Shown here one piece after another: positions 50,304-58,815 of a stretch of DNA of 64,000 nt. The stretch is from JBDXHU01 sp039989475. GTDB taxonomy: Bacteria > Pseudomonadota > Gammaproteobacteria > Pseudomonadales > Halieaceae. The stretch's first letter is position 1; the number at the start of each line of letters is the position of its first letter. The notes below the pieces were generated by a model that saw nothing but the letters and a program-made list of their open reading frames with translations, was not told where the DNA came from and did not search any database. The stretch covers positions 372,001-436,000 of the forward strand of contig JBDXHU010000002.1 in the NCBI GenBank assembly GCA_039989475.1, read 5' to 3'. Made by a program: the position numbers and the translations under genes.

Positions 50304-52079
50304 ATGTCTCACCAGGTTCTGGCCCGCAAATGGCGTCCCCGTATATTCCGCGAAATGGTGGGCCAGGAGCATGTGCTGCAGGCCCTCATCAACGCCCTCG
50401 ATCACGATCGCCTTCACCATGCCTACCTGTTCACTGGCACCCGTGGTGTCGGTAAGACCACGGTTGCCCGCATCCTGGCCAAGTGCCTGAACTGTGAATC
50501 AGGTGTCAGTTCAGAGCCCTGTGGCGAATGCAGCTCCTGCCTGGAGATTGCCGAGGGTCGCAGTGTCGACCTGATCGAGGTCGACGCCGCTTCGCGCACG
50601 AAGGTAGAGGACACCCGGGAGCTGCTGGAAAACGTGCAATATGCGCCTACTCGCTGCAGGTACAAGGTCTACCTGATTGACGAGGTGCACATGCTCTCAG
50701 CCAGCAGCTTCAACGCGCTGCTGAAGACCCTCGAAGAGCCGCCGCCGCACGTTGTCTTCCTGTTGGCGACCACCGACCCGCAGAAACTCCCGGCCACCGT
50801 GCTGTCACGCTGCCTGCAGTTCAATCTTAAAAATATGTCTGCAGAGCTGATTGTCGGTCACCTGAAAAACGTGCTGGACCAGGAAATGGTCAGTTATGAA
50901 GAACCTGCCCTGTGGCTATTGGGGAGGGCGGCCGATGGCAGCATGCGCGACGCGCTGAGCCTGACAGACCAGGCGATCGCCTTCGGTAGCGGCAAGCTTG
51001 ATGAAAGTGATGTGCGCAGTATGCTCGGCACCGTCGACCTGAGCTTCGTCTACAAACTGTTGCAGGCCGTGATTGCGCAAGATGCAGCCGCCACCCTCGG
51101 CGTGGTTGGGGATATGTCCGAGCACGCGCCGGACTACGCTGGCACCTTGCAAGAGTTGGCCTCCCTGCTGCACAGGGTAGCGCTAGCACAGGCGGTACCT
51201 GACTCGGTAGACAACAGCTGGGGGGACGCCGCCCAGGTCTCGGAGCTGGCGCAGGCTATTAGCGCAGAGGACGCGCAACTCTATTACCAACTGGCGGTCA
51301 CCGGCAGGCGTGATATAGGGCTGGCTCCTGAGGCGCGCAGCGGAATGGAGATGTGCTTGCTGCGCATGATAGCGTTCCGACCGGTTGCCGTGCTCGACCA
51401 GGACCTCGGTCCAGAGGACCTGCAGGAAAGCGGCCCGGAGGTGGCCGCCCCGGTAAAAAAGCCTGAACCCGCGCCAGCACAGCTGAGCCAGGCGGTAGCT
51501 GCGCCGACGGCAATTGAGCCCCCGCTTTCGGTGCCCGAGCCGGATACAGTGCCGCAACCCATAACAGAACCCATATCGGAAGCCCTAACAGAAGCCCTAA
51601 CAGAAGCCACGCCGGAAGCCGACCCGGCAGTTGCTGCAGCTGTTGAGGATGTGCCCGGGGCAGGCGCAGCTGCGAATACCAGCCCGCTGGTGCTGGAACC
51701 TGCTCGCTGGGCCGAACTACTGGATCAGTTGCCCTTGAGTGGCATTGTTTACAATGTCGCTTCCCACTGCGAGCTGCGTCAGGTCGATGGTGACCGGGCC
51801 TACCTGGTACTGGATGAATCGAACGCCTCGCTCTATAACGACAGCCAGGCCCAGCGCATAGGCGCGGTATTGAGCGAAAGTCTTGGTCGAGAGATCCAGG
51901 TCAACATAGAAGTCGGCTCGCCACGTTACGAAACGCCCGCAGCCAGGGCCCAGCGCCTGCTCGACGAACGCCAGGCCAAGGCACTGGACGCCATAGAATC
52001 TGACCCCAGGGTGAAACTGTTACTGGATCGCTTTGGCGGCACTATCGACCGTGAGTCGGTCACTCCAATCAAGCACTGA
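50304..52079 (+). CDS. dnaX: DNA polymerase III clamp-loader subunits tau and gamma (DnaX)
   Basis: The full frame (591 residues) encodes tau. The AAA+ ATPase core has Walker A TGTRGVGKTT, four zinc cysteines between about 60 and 80 (CLNCES to CGECSSC), Walker B VYLIDEVHML and sensor/SRC motif VLSRCLQFNL. Domain III ends near residue 370, followed by a Pro/Ala/Glu-rich linker and the tau-specific C-terminal domains. A -1 frameshift cassette at 51437-51466 should yield a 387-residue gamma form. The linker includes a 12-base tandem repeat near 51582-51606. The start ATG 50304 opens MSHQVLARKWRP, the family start. Confidence 0.96.
   Translation: MSHQVLARKWRPRIFREMVGQEHVLQALINALDHDRLHHAYLFTGTRGVGKTTVARILAKCLNCESGVSSEPCGECSSCLEIAEGRSVDLIEVDAASRTKVEDTRELLENVQYAPTRCRYKVYLIDEVHMLSASSFNALLKTLEEPPPHVVFLLATTDPQKLPATVLSRCLQFNLKNMSAELIVGHLKNVLDQEMVSYEEPALWLLGRAADGSMRDALSLTDQAIAFGSGKLDESDVRSMLGTVDLSFVYKLLQAVIAQDAAATLGVVGDMSEHAPDYAGTLQELASLLHRVALAQAVPDSVDNSWGDAAQVSELAQAISAEDAQLYYQLAVTGRRDIGLAPEARSGMEMCLLRMIAFRPVAVLDQDLGPEDLQESGPEVAAPVKKPEPAPAQLSQAVAAPTAIEPPLSVPEPDTVPQPITEPISEALTEALTEATPEADPAVAAAVEDVPGAGAAANTSPLVLEPARWAELLDQLPLSGIVYNVASHCELRQVDGDRAYLVLDESNASLYNDSQAQRIGAVLSESLGREIQVNIEVGSPRYETPAARAQRLLDERQAKALDAIESDPRVKLLLDRFGGTIDRESVTPIKH
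51437..51466 (+). promoter_or_regulatory. Programmed -1 ribosomal frameshift site in dnaX
   Basis: The slippery heptamer A AAA AAG (51455-51461) is in the correct phase of the dnaX frame. A Shine-Dalgarno-like GGAGGT lies 13 bases upstream (51437-51442). After a -1 slip the next codons are GCC and the stop TGA (51464-51466), so gamma would end one residue after Lys386. A possible hairpin (GCGCCAGC with GCTGCGC, 51471-51504) follows. All parts mirror E. coli dnaX. Confidence 0.85.
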
Positions 52080-52087
52080 GGTGTAAG

Positions 52088-52396
52088 GTGAAAGGAAGTA
52101 TTACAGACCTGATGAAGCAGGCGCAGGAAATGCAGCAAAACATGCAGCGCGCCCAGGAAGAAATGGCCAATACCGAAGTTGAAGGGCAGAGCGGCGCCGG
52201 TATGGTCAAGGTTATAATGAGCGGTCGCTATGACGTAAAACGTGTGCAGATCGATGACGCAATCCTGTCTGAAGACAAGACGATGCTGGAAGACCTGTTG
52301 GCCGCAGCCGTAAACGATGCGGTGAAAAAGGTCGAGGCCAATAATCAAAATGCCCTGGGTGGAATGCTGCCACCGGGCTTCAAAATGCCGTTCTAG
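52088..52396 (+). CDS. ybaB: YbaB/EbfC nucleoid-associated protein
   Basis: The 102-residue DNA-binding protein has the family pattern: N-terminal helix with repeated Gln/Met (TDLMKQAQEMQQNMQRAQEE), then EVEGQSGAGMVKVIMSG and a C-terminal helix. It forms a dimer that binds DNA. The GTG at 52088 lies nine bases after dnaX, and recR follows, the standard dnaX-ybaB-recR order. Confidence 0.94.
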   Translation: MKGSITDLMKQAQEMQQNMQRAQEEMANTEVEGQSGAGMVKVIMSGRYDVKRVQIDDAILSEDKTMLEDLLAAAVNDAVKKVEANNQNALGGMLPPGFKMPF

Positions 52397-52417
52397 CGCC
52401 CCGGGGGAAATAATCCA

Positions 52418-53017
52418 GTGAGTTTCAGCCCCTTAATCGATCAGTTGGTGGAGAGCTTGCGCTGCCTGCCGGGTGTGGGCCGTAAAACCGCCCAGCGTAT
52501 GGCCCTGCACCTGCTGGAGCGGGAGCGCGATGCGGGTCTTGCCCTGTCCAGGGCGCTGGTAGAGGCTATGGAAGGTGTCGGCCATTGCCGGCAGTGCCGC
52601 AATTTCAGCGAGCAGGAACTGTGTACCATCTGCGCTGACAGCCGCCGTGACCAGGCCATGGTGTGCGTGGTGGAGTCGCCGGCCGATGTGCTGGCAGTGG
52701 AGCAGAGCGGCAGCTATCGCGGCCTGTATTTTGTGCTGATGGGGCACCTGTCTCCAATAGACGGTATCGGTCCCGAAGACATTGGCCTGGATATACTGCA
52801 ACAGCGCATTCGCGAGAGCGGAATTCGGGAATTAATCCTGGCGACCAACCCCACTGTCGAAGGTGAGGCGACCGCCTACTATCTGTCAGACCTGGTGCGA
52901 GACCAGGACATACGTATCAGCCGTATTGCCCACGGGGTGCCTCTGGGCGGCGAACTGGAATATGTCGATGGCAGCACCCTCGCGCACGCCTTCAGTGGCC
53001 GGCGCACCCTGGATTGA
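52418..53017 (+). CDS. recR: Recombination protein RecR
   Basis: RecR acts with RecF and RecO to load RecA on gapped DNA. The 199-residue protein has the helix-hairpin-helix (LRCLPGVGRKTAQRMALHLL), the zinc site CRQCRNFSEQELCTIC and the Toprim domain (VCVVESPADVLAVEQSG). The GTG at 52418 has GGGGGAAA about seven bases upstream. Confidence 0.96.
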   Translation: MSFSPLIDQLVESLRCLPGVGRKTAQRMALHLLERERDAGLALSRALVEAMEGVGHCRQCRNFSEQELCTICADSRRDQAMVCVVESPADVLAVEQSGSYRGLYFVLMGHLSPIDGIGPEDIGLDILQQRIRESGIRELILATNPTVEGEATAYYLSDLVRDQDIRISRIAHGVPLGGELEYVDGSTLAHAFSGRRTLD

Positions 53018-53019
53018 TT

Positions 53020-54147
53020 ATGGACTTTAGCCTGATAGAAACTGATGCCGGCCTGCGTGAGTTGATCGAACGCTTTGCGGACAGCGATGCAGTGATAATC
53101 GATACCGAGTTCATGCGTCGCGATACTTTTTTCCCCAAGGCGGCCCTGTTTCAGCTCTGTTTTCCTGCCCAGCCACAAACGGGCTGGCTGGTTGATCCAC
53201 TGAAAGTCAGTGATTTTGCGCCATTGCGGCAGCTCTTCAGTGATGAATCCGTGGTCAAGGTGCTGCATTCGGCCAGCGAAGATCTCGAGGTCTTCCAGAA
53301 ATTTCTCGGCTGCCAGCCAACACCACTCTTTGATACCCAGCGTGCAGCCGCCTTTACCGGCCTGCGTTTCGGACTGGGTTACCGGGCGCTGGTGGAGGCC
53401 GTCAGCGGTATACACATAGACAAGGAGCAAACCCGTTCCAACTGGCTGGCGCGACCCTTGAGCGAGGAGCAGCTGCTTTACGCTGCCGCCGACGTGGTCC
53501 ACCTGCTGCCGGTCTATCGTCATTTGGAGGAGGGGCTGGCACAACACGGGCGCTTGCAGTGGGTGCTGGAAGATAGTGCGACCGCCGCCCATGCTGCCAG
53601 CCAACCGGCGCCGCCATCTTTCCTGCGAGTGAAAACGGCCTGGAAACTGGATTCTCGGGCTCTGGCAATCTTGCAAGAGCTCTGTGACTGGCGCGATGAG
53701 CGGGCCCGGCGGCTGGATAAGCCGCGCAGCTGGATTCTCTCTGACAAGCTGTGCCACGAGTTGGCACAACGCGCTCCAGCAGACACTGCGCAGCTGCGTG
53801 CCATCCCCGAATTGCCTCATGCCGTACAGCGCAAGCAGGGAGATGTGCTGCTGGAACTGATCGCCGAGGTGATGGCCCGCGATGCGGATGATTTGCCAAA
53901 GGCCTTGCCGCGCCCGCTAAACCCGGAACAGCGCAATCAGTTGAAGCGCTTGAAGCGGGCGGCGGCGGGGATTGCGGGAGAGCTGGAGATAGACACTGAG
54001 GCACTGCTGCCGGCAAAGGACTATGAGTTAATGGTGCGGCTTGCCAGCGGGCAGCCTGTCGAGCAGCCAGAGCGCTGGCGTGGTTGGCGACAGGATGTTC
54101 TGGTAAAACCGCTGTTTGAGGAAGTTGGCGCCGAGGTCGCGAGCTGA
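53020..54147 (+). CDS. rnd: Ribonuclease D
   Basis: RNase D trims tRNA 3' ends. The DEDDy exonuclease residues are visible in VIIDTEFMRRDTFFPKAAL, KVLHSASEDLEVF and YAAADVVHLLPVY. An HRDC domain follows (LDSRALAILQELCDWRDERARRLDKP). It has 375 residues from the ATG at 53020. It ends in TGATG with ycgL. Confidence 0.95.
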   Translation: MDFSLIETDAGLRELIERFADSDAVIIDTEFMRRDTFFPKAALFQLCFPAQPQTGWLVDPLKVSDFAPLRQLFSDESVVKVLHSASEDLEVFQKFLGCQPTPLFDTQRAAAFTGLRFGLGYRALVEAVSGIHIDKEQTRSNWLARPLSEEQLLYAAADVVHLLPVYRHLEEGLAQHGRLQWVLEDSATAAHAASQPAPPSFLRVKTAWKLDSRALAILQELCDWRDERARRLDKPRSWILSDKLCHELAQRAPADTAQLRAIPELPHAVQRKQGDVLLELIAEVMARDADDLPKALPRPLNPEQRNQLKRLKRAAAGIAGELEIDTEALLPAKDYELMVRLASGQPVEQPERWRGWRQDVLVKPLFEEVGAEVAS

Positions 54148-54401
54148 TGTTTTGCCAGGTTTTTCGCAGCCCTCGCAAGGAGCAGATGTACCTGTACGTG
54201 GACAAGCAGGAAGGTTTGTCACGGGTGCCGCAGTCGCTGCTACAGCAGTTTGGTGAGCCGGAATCTGTCATGCTTCTGCACCTGGATGGCAAGCGGCAAT
54301 TGGCAAGGGCCGATGCCGACAAGGTAGCCGAGCAGATTCGCGAGCAGGGCTACTACCTGCAGATGCCGCCCACGCCTGACGAATTGCAGCGCCAGCACTG
54401 A
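54147..54401 (+). CDS. ycgL: YcgL domain protein
   Basis: The 84-residue protein has the YcgL pattern: CQVFRSPRKEQMYLYVDKQEG at the start and LHLDGKRQLARADADKVAEQI near the end. The function is unknown. Overlaps with rnd and ycgN show a coupled unit rnd-ycgL-ycgN. Confidence 0.9.
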   Translation: MFCQVFRSPRKEQMYLYVDKQEGLSRVPQSLLQQFGEPESVMLLHLDGKRQLARADADKVAEQIREQGYYLQMPPTPDELQRQH

Positions 54402-54844
54402 TGCACAGCGAGCCCTTCTGGGAGACCAAATCCCTCGCGGCGATGAGCCGTCAAGAGTGGGAGTCGCTCTGCGATGGATGCGCCAAGTGTTGTCTGCACA
54501 AGCTGGAAGACGCCGACAGCGGTGAGGTGGTGTATACCAAGGTGCGCTGCCGTTACCTGCGCGAAGACAGTTGCCGCTGTAGTGATTACCAGAACCGCAG
54601 TGTGCTGGTTCCCAATTGCATTCAATTGAAGCCGCAGGAACTCGAGCAACTACACTGGCTGCCCAGCACCTGCGCCTACCGGCTGTTGGCCGAGGGTAAG
54701 CCGCTGTATGACTGGCATCCCCTGCTTAGTGGCGATCCGGAGTCTGTCCACGCTGCCGGTGTGTCTATTCGCGGGCGCGCAATCTCGGATGAATTTGTGC
54801 ATCCGGATGGGTACGATGAACATATTATCCACTGGGTGGAGTAG
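54401..54844 (+). CDS. ycgN: YcgN family protein (UPF0260), Cys-rich metal-binding
   Basis: The 147-residue protein carries CDGCAKCCL, the CxxCxxCC motif of proteins proposed to bind zinc or an iron-sulfur cluster. Further cysteines are in VRCRYLREDSCRCSDY, VPNCIQL and STCAYRL. The family role is unknown. It overlaps the ycgL stop (TGATG). Confidence 0.9.
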   Translation: MHSEPFWETKSLAAMSRQEWESLCDGCAKCCLHKLEDADSGEVVYTKVRCRYLREDSCRCSDYQNRSVLVPNCIQLKPQELEQLHWLPSTCAYRLLAEGKPLYDWHPLLSGDPESVHAAGVSIRGRAISDEFVHPDGYDEHIIHWVE

Positions 54845-54849
54845 CCTCT

Positions 54850-55188
54850 GTGCTGAATCCTGAGTCTTATCATATGGCATGGCTGATATACACCGGAGCC
54901 ACCTTGCTGGGCTTGCTGGTTCTTTATTACTGGGTAGGTGACCGGCTGGGTGCTTCGACCCGCCTGGTGCTGGCATTGCTGCTGGGGCTGGTAGCGCTGA
55001 CGCCGGCACATCCGACCCCGGATGGGACTACGTGGGCGCCAGCCCTGTTTGTGATGGGCTTTGACTTTCTCACCTACGGTATTGAGGCGCTTGGTCGAGC
55101 GGCGCGGCCTATACTGGTAGCTGAGGCCCTGGCTGTAGTCCTGTTGCTGCTGGTCTACCTGGGGCGAAGACTGTTTAACAAAGGCTGA
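54850..55188 (+). CDS. Small inner-membrane protein, unknown
   Basis: The 112-residue protein from the GTG at 54850 has three to four helices: WLIYTGATLLGLLVLYYWV, LVLALLLGLVALTPA, a moderately hydrophobic middle and VAEALAVVLLLLVYLG. The loop AHPTPDGTTWAPA resembles similar proteins beside VWA genes that I recall from related bacteria. It lies five bases after ycgN and before the VWA gene, so it may belong to either unit. Confidence 0.72.
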   Translation: MLNPESYHMAWLIYTGATLLGLLVLYYWVGDRLGASTRLVLALLLGLVALTPAHPTPDGTTWAPALFVMGFDFLTYGIEALGRAARPILVAEALAVVLLLLVYLGRRLFNKG

Positions 55189-55205
55189 TTGCCGCGAGGT
55201 CCACC

Positions 55206-56711
55206 ATGTATTCATTGCGACCTGTAATAGTATTTTTCTCCATACTGCTGGCCCTGCCACTCTCGCCGGCAGCCGCGCAGGAGCAGTTGCCGGATGTGCG
55301 CTTGTTGATCGATGTCTCCGGCAGCATGCGCGATTCCGACCCCCTGAACCTGCGCCAGCCAGCCCTGGAATTAATGGTGCAATTGTTACCGGAGGGTTCC
55401 CGCGCCGGCGTCTGGACCTTCGGCCAGTATGTCAACATGGTAGTGCCACTTGAAGAGGTCAACGACGGCTGGCGACAGCAAGCCTCCAGCGCAGTGGCGA
55501 CCATCAGCAACCACGGCCTGCTCACCGATATTCCCGCCGCCATAGAACAATCCAGTTTTGATATAGAGCGACTGCAACATCAGTACCGGACCAGTATTAT
55601 TCTGCTCACCGATGGCAAGGTGGATGTCTCAGCTGAGCCCGGCGCCAATCAGCTGGCGGAGCAGGACTTGCTGCAGCGCGTGGCAATCGAGCTGCGGGAC
55701 TGGGGTGTTAGCGTGCATACAATAGCCCTGTCTGATGATGCAGACTGGGAATTCCTGCGCTCCTTCGCCCAGGTCACCGGTGGGCTGGCCGAGCGGGCCG
55801 AATCCCCGGAAGCGCTATCTGCGGTATTTCTGCAGGCGCTGGATATTGCCGCACCCACCGAACAGTTGCCCCTGCTGGGTGGGCAGTTCCTGATTGATGA
55901 AAGTGTTGAGGAGTTCACGGCCCTGGTGTTTCCCGATGCCGATGCGGGTGAAGTCAGCCTGCTGAGTCCGGACGGAATCTCTATCGGCCGCGATACCGCG
56001 CCCGCGGGAATGAACTGGATCCACAACGAGCGTTTTGAACTTATTACCGTGCGCGAGCCAGCGCTGGGTGAATGGCGCATTGTTGCCCCTGGCTCTATTT
56101 CGCGGGTTAATGTCATTTCACACCTGACCCTGGCTATTGATCGGCTGCCGACGACCATGCCCAGCGGTCACAGCCCGGAACTGGGTTTGCGCTTGCTGGA
56201 TTCCGAGCAGGTCATCATCGATCCGGACTTACTGGAATTGCTGACCGTGAGGATTGCTATTTCCCGCGCCGACCGCGAAAAGTGGGAGGTATTGATTTCC
56301 GGTTCCAGCGCCGGCAGTAGCGGTGAAATGCGAGCGGAGCTGCCAATGTTGGCGGAGCCGGGTCGTTATGAAATTGTGGTTTCTCTCGAGGGAGGCAGCT
56401 TTCAGCGCGAGGTTAGCCTGCTAACTGACGTGGTCGCGCCGGAGCCAGACCTGAACCCGCTGGATGCCGTGCCCGCTGAGCCATCGCAGCGCGGCTTCCC
56501 CGCCTGGCTAATACCGGGGGGAGTATCCCTGCTGTTGTTGCTGGCACTGGGTTTGTGGTGGCTGCGCGGGCGTCAGCAGGACGACTGGTATGAGGACGAG
56601 GATGCGGTCGAGTACGACGACGAATTCGACCCGGACGATGAAGACTTCGAGGGCCTCGGCGCGTCGCTTGTTGATGAAGGGGAGGGTGATGACGGGGGTA
56701 CGCTCCGCTAA
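55206..56711 (+). CDS. Exported VWA-domain protein with C-terminal membrane anchor (TIGR03503-like)
   Basis: The 501-residue protein has a signal peptide (about 24 residues) and then a von Willebrand A domain whose MIDAS is canonical: DVSGSM at 36-41 and a later LLTDGKVD. A strand-rich region follows, then a helix near 439-456 (GVSLLLLLALGLWWLRG) and a strongly acidic cytoplasmic tail (Asp/Glu-rich, about 40 residues). It resembles the TIGR03503 family of gammaproteobacteria. The membrane orientation puts the VWA domain in the periplasm. It is followed by MoxR and a second VWA gene. Confidence 0.83.
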   Translation: MYSLRPVIVFFSILLALPLSPAAAQEQLPDVRLLIDVSGSMRDSDPLNLRQPALELMVQLLPEGSRAGVWTFGQYVNMVVPLEEVNDGWRQQASSAVATISNHGLLTDIPAAIEQSSFDIERLQHQYRTSIILLTDGKVDVSAEPGANQLAEQDLLQRVAIELRDWGVSVHTIALSDDADWEFLRSFAQVTGGLAERAESPEALSAVFLQALDIAAPTEQLPLLGGQFLIDESVEEFTALVFPDADAGEVSLLSPDGISIGRDTAPAGMNWIHNERFELITVREPALGEWRIVAPGSISRVNVISHLTLAIDRLPTTMPSGHSPELGLRLLDSEQVIIDPDLLELLTVRIAISRADREKWEVLISGSSAGSSGEMRAELPMLAEPGRYEIVVSLEGGSFQREVSLLTDVVAPEPDLNPLDAVPAEPSQRGFPAWLIPGGVSLLLLLALGLWWLRGRQQDDWYEDEDAVEYDDEFDPDDEDFEGLGASLVDEGEGDDGGTLR

Positions 56712-56783
56712 ACCTGCGCACCTTGATTCCGCTGGCGCCACTCTGTAGGCTGGCACGTTCATTTTTTACGGGTATACACCACT

Positions 56784-57629
56784 ATGAAGTTTGAAGGTAC
56801 TGAGCGCTACGTCGCGACAGATGATCTGCGGATGGCGGTAAACGCGGCGGTGAACCTGCAGCGCCCTCTGTTAATCAAGGGTGAGCCGGGCACTGGCAAG
56901 ACCATGTTGGCTGAGGAAGTGGCCCTGGCACTGGATATGCCGTTAATCCAGTGGCATATCAAGTCAACCACCAAAGCCCAACAAGGTTTGTATGAGTATG
57001 ACGCCGTGTCGCGCCTGCGCGACTCACAGCTGGGCGGAGACAAGGTTCACGACATCGCCAATTACATCAAGCGCGGCAAGCTCTGGGAAGCCTTCGACTC
57101 TGAAGAGCAGGTGGTGCTGCTGATTGACGAGGTCGACAAGGCCGACATTGAATTCCCCAATGATCTGCTGGTAGAGCTGGATCGCATGGAGTTCTTTGTC
57201 TATGAGACCGGAGAAACCGTCAAAGCCAGGCAGCGGCCGGTAATCATTATCACCAGCAACAATGAAAAAGAGCTACCCGACGCCTTCCTGCGCCGCTGCT
57301 TCTTCCACTTCATCAACTTCCCGGATCGCGACACCATGCGCTCGATTATCGATGTGCATTACCCGAATATTGCCCAGGATCTTGTCCAGGAAGCAATGGA
57401 AGTTTTCTTCGACGTCCGCAGTATTCCGGGCCTCAAGAAAAAGCCTTCCACCTCGGAACTAATCGACTGGCTGAAGCTGTTGATGGCTGACGAAATTCCG
57501 GATGAGATACTCAAGGACCGGGACCCGACCAAGGCAATCCCTCCCTTGTACGGTGCGCTGTTGAAGAACGAGCAGGACGTACATTTGCTGGAACGACTTG
57601 CCTTTATGCATAGACGGGAAATGCGTTAG
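56784..57629 (+). CDS. MoxR-family AAA+ ATPase
   Basis: The 281-residue ATPase has Walker A GEPGTGKT (33-40), Walker B VVLLIDEVDKAD, sensor 1 IIITSNNEKELPDAFLRRCFFH (first part ITSNNEKELPDAF) and the arginine-finger region. MoxR proteins act as chaperones that insert cofactors or switch partners with VWA proteins. Such a partner (CoxE-like) lies six bases downstream. It begins about 70 bases after the exported VWA gene. Confidence 0.93.
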   Translation: MKFEGTERYVATDDLRMAVNAAVNLQRPLLIKGEPGTGKTMLAEEVALALDMPLIQWHIKSTTKAQQGLYEYDAVSRLRDSQLGGDKVHDIANYIKRGKLWEAFDSEEQVVLLIDEVDKADIEFPNDLLVELDRMEFFVYETGETVKARQRPVIIITSNNEKELPDAFLRRCFFHFINFPDRDTMRSIIDVHYPNIAQDLVQEAMEVFFDVRSIPGLKKKPSTSELIDWLKLLMADEIPDEILKDRDPTKAIPPLYGALLKNEQDVHLLERLAFMHRREMR

Positions 57630-57634
57630 CCCCA

Positions 57635-58810
57635 ATGCTGATTAACTTTTTCAACGGCCTGCGCGAGGCGGGCGTCCCGGTCAGCACCAAGGAGTTGCTG
57701 GACCTGCTGGAAGGGCTCAAGCAGCGCATCGCCTTTGCCGATATGGACGATTTCTACTATTTTTCCCGCGCCTGCATGGTTAAGGATGAAAAATATTTCG
57801 ATCGCTTTGATCGCGCCTTTGGACTGCATTTCCAGGAGCTTGAGGCTCTCGATGACATTATCGAGGCGCTTATTCCAGATGACTGGCTGCGCAGTGAGTT
57901 TATCAAGAACCTGAGCGAGGAAGAGAAGGACAAGATCGAATCCCTGGGTGGCCTGGAGAAGTTGATAGATGAGTTCAAGAAGCGCCTGGAAGAGCAAAAG
58001 AAGCGTCACGAGGGTGGTAGTAAGTGGGTAGGCACCGGCGGTACTTCTCCCTTTGGCCAGGAGGGCTACCACCCGGAGGGTATTCGGGTCGGCCCCAACG
58101 GCAAGAACAAGAAGGCGGTAAAGGTCTGGGAGAAGCGTGACTACAAGAACCTGGACGATTCAGTAGAGCTGGGTACGCGTAATATCAAGGTTGCCCTGCG
58201 CCGCCTGCGCAAGTTTGCTCGCACTGGCGCAGCCGAGGAACTGGACCTGGATGACACCATCAGCTCCACAGCGCGCAATGCAGGGCTGCTGGATATCAAG
58301 ATGGTGCCGGAGCGGCACAACGCGGTGAAGGTTTTGCTGTTCCTGGATGTCGGTGGCTCCATGGACCCACACATCAAGGTCTGTGAGGAGCTATTCTCAG
58401 CCGCACGCACGGAATTCAAGCACCTGGAATATTTCTATTTCCACAACTTCATCTACGAGTCCGTCTGGAAAAACAACGTGCGCCGTCACAATGAGCGCAC
58501 CCAGCTGCTGGATGTGCTGCACAAGTACAGTCACGACTATAAGGTGGTTTTTGTTGGCGATGCCTCCATGTCGCCCTATGAAATTGCCCAGCCCGGCGGC
58601 AGCGTAGAGCACTGGAACGAAGAGCCTGGTGAGTTGTGGATGCGTCGCCTCACCGATGTTTACGACAAGGTGATGTGGTTGAACCCGGTGCCGGAGGATG
58701 AGTGGGAATATACCCAGTCCGTATCCATGACCCGGCAGTTGCTGGAGGGCCACATGTATCCGCTGTCCCTGAAAGGCCTGGAAGACGGCATGGCCTACCT
58801 TTCCAAATAG
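57635..58810 (+). CDS. CoxE-like VWA-domain protein, partner of MoxR
   Basis: The 391-residue cytoplasmic protein has a helical N-terminal part (to about 125, with the coiled-coil-like LEKLIDEFKKRLEEQKK). A Gly-rich link (GGSKWVGTGGTSPFG) leads to a VWA domain in the C-terminal half. Its MIDAS reads DVGGSM (238-243): the first Ser of DxSxS is Gly, a change I believe is common in this subfamily. The six-base spacing from MoxR marks an operon. The substrate of the pair is unknown. Confidence 0.9.
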   Translation: MLINFFNGLREAGVPVSTKELLDLLEGLKQRIAFADMDDFYYFSRACMVKDEKYFDRFDRAFGLHFQELEALDDIIEALIPDDWLRSEFIKNLSEEEKDKIESLGGLEKLIDEFKKRLEEQKKRHEGGSKWVGTGGTSPFGQEGYHPEGIRVGPNGKNKKAVKVWEKRDYKNLDDSVELGTRNIKVALRRLRKFARTGAAEELDLDDTISSTARNAGLLDIKMVPERHNAVKVLLFLDVGGSMDPHIKVCEELFSAARTEFKHLEYFYFHNFIYESVWKNNVRRHNERTQLLDVLHKYSHDYKVVFVGDASMSPYEIAQPGGSVEHWNEEPGELWMRRLTDVYDKVMWLNPVPEDEWEYTQSVSMTRQLLEGHMYPLSLKGLEDGMAYLSK

Positions 58811-58815
58811 GCCCG

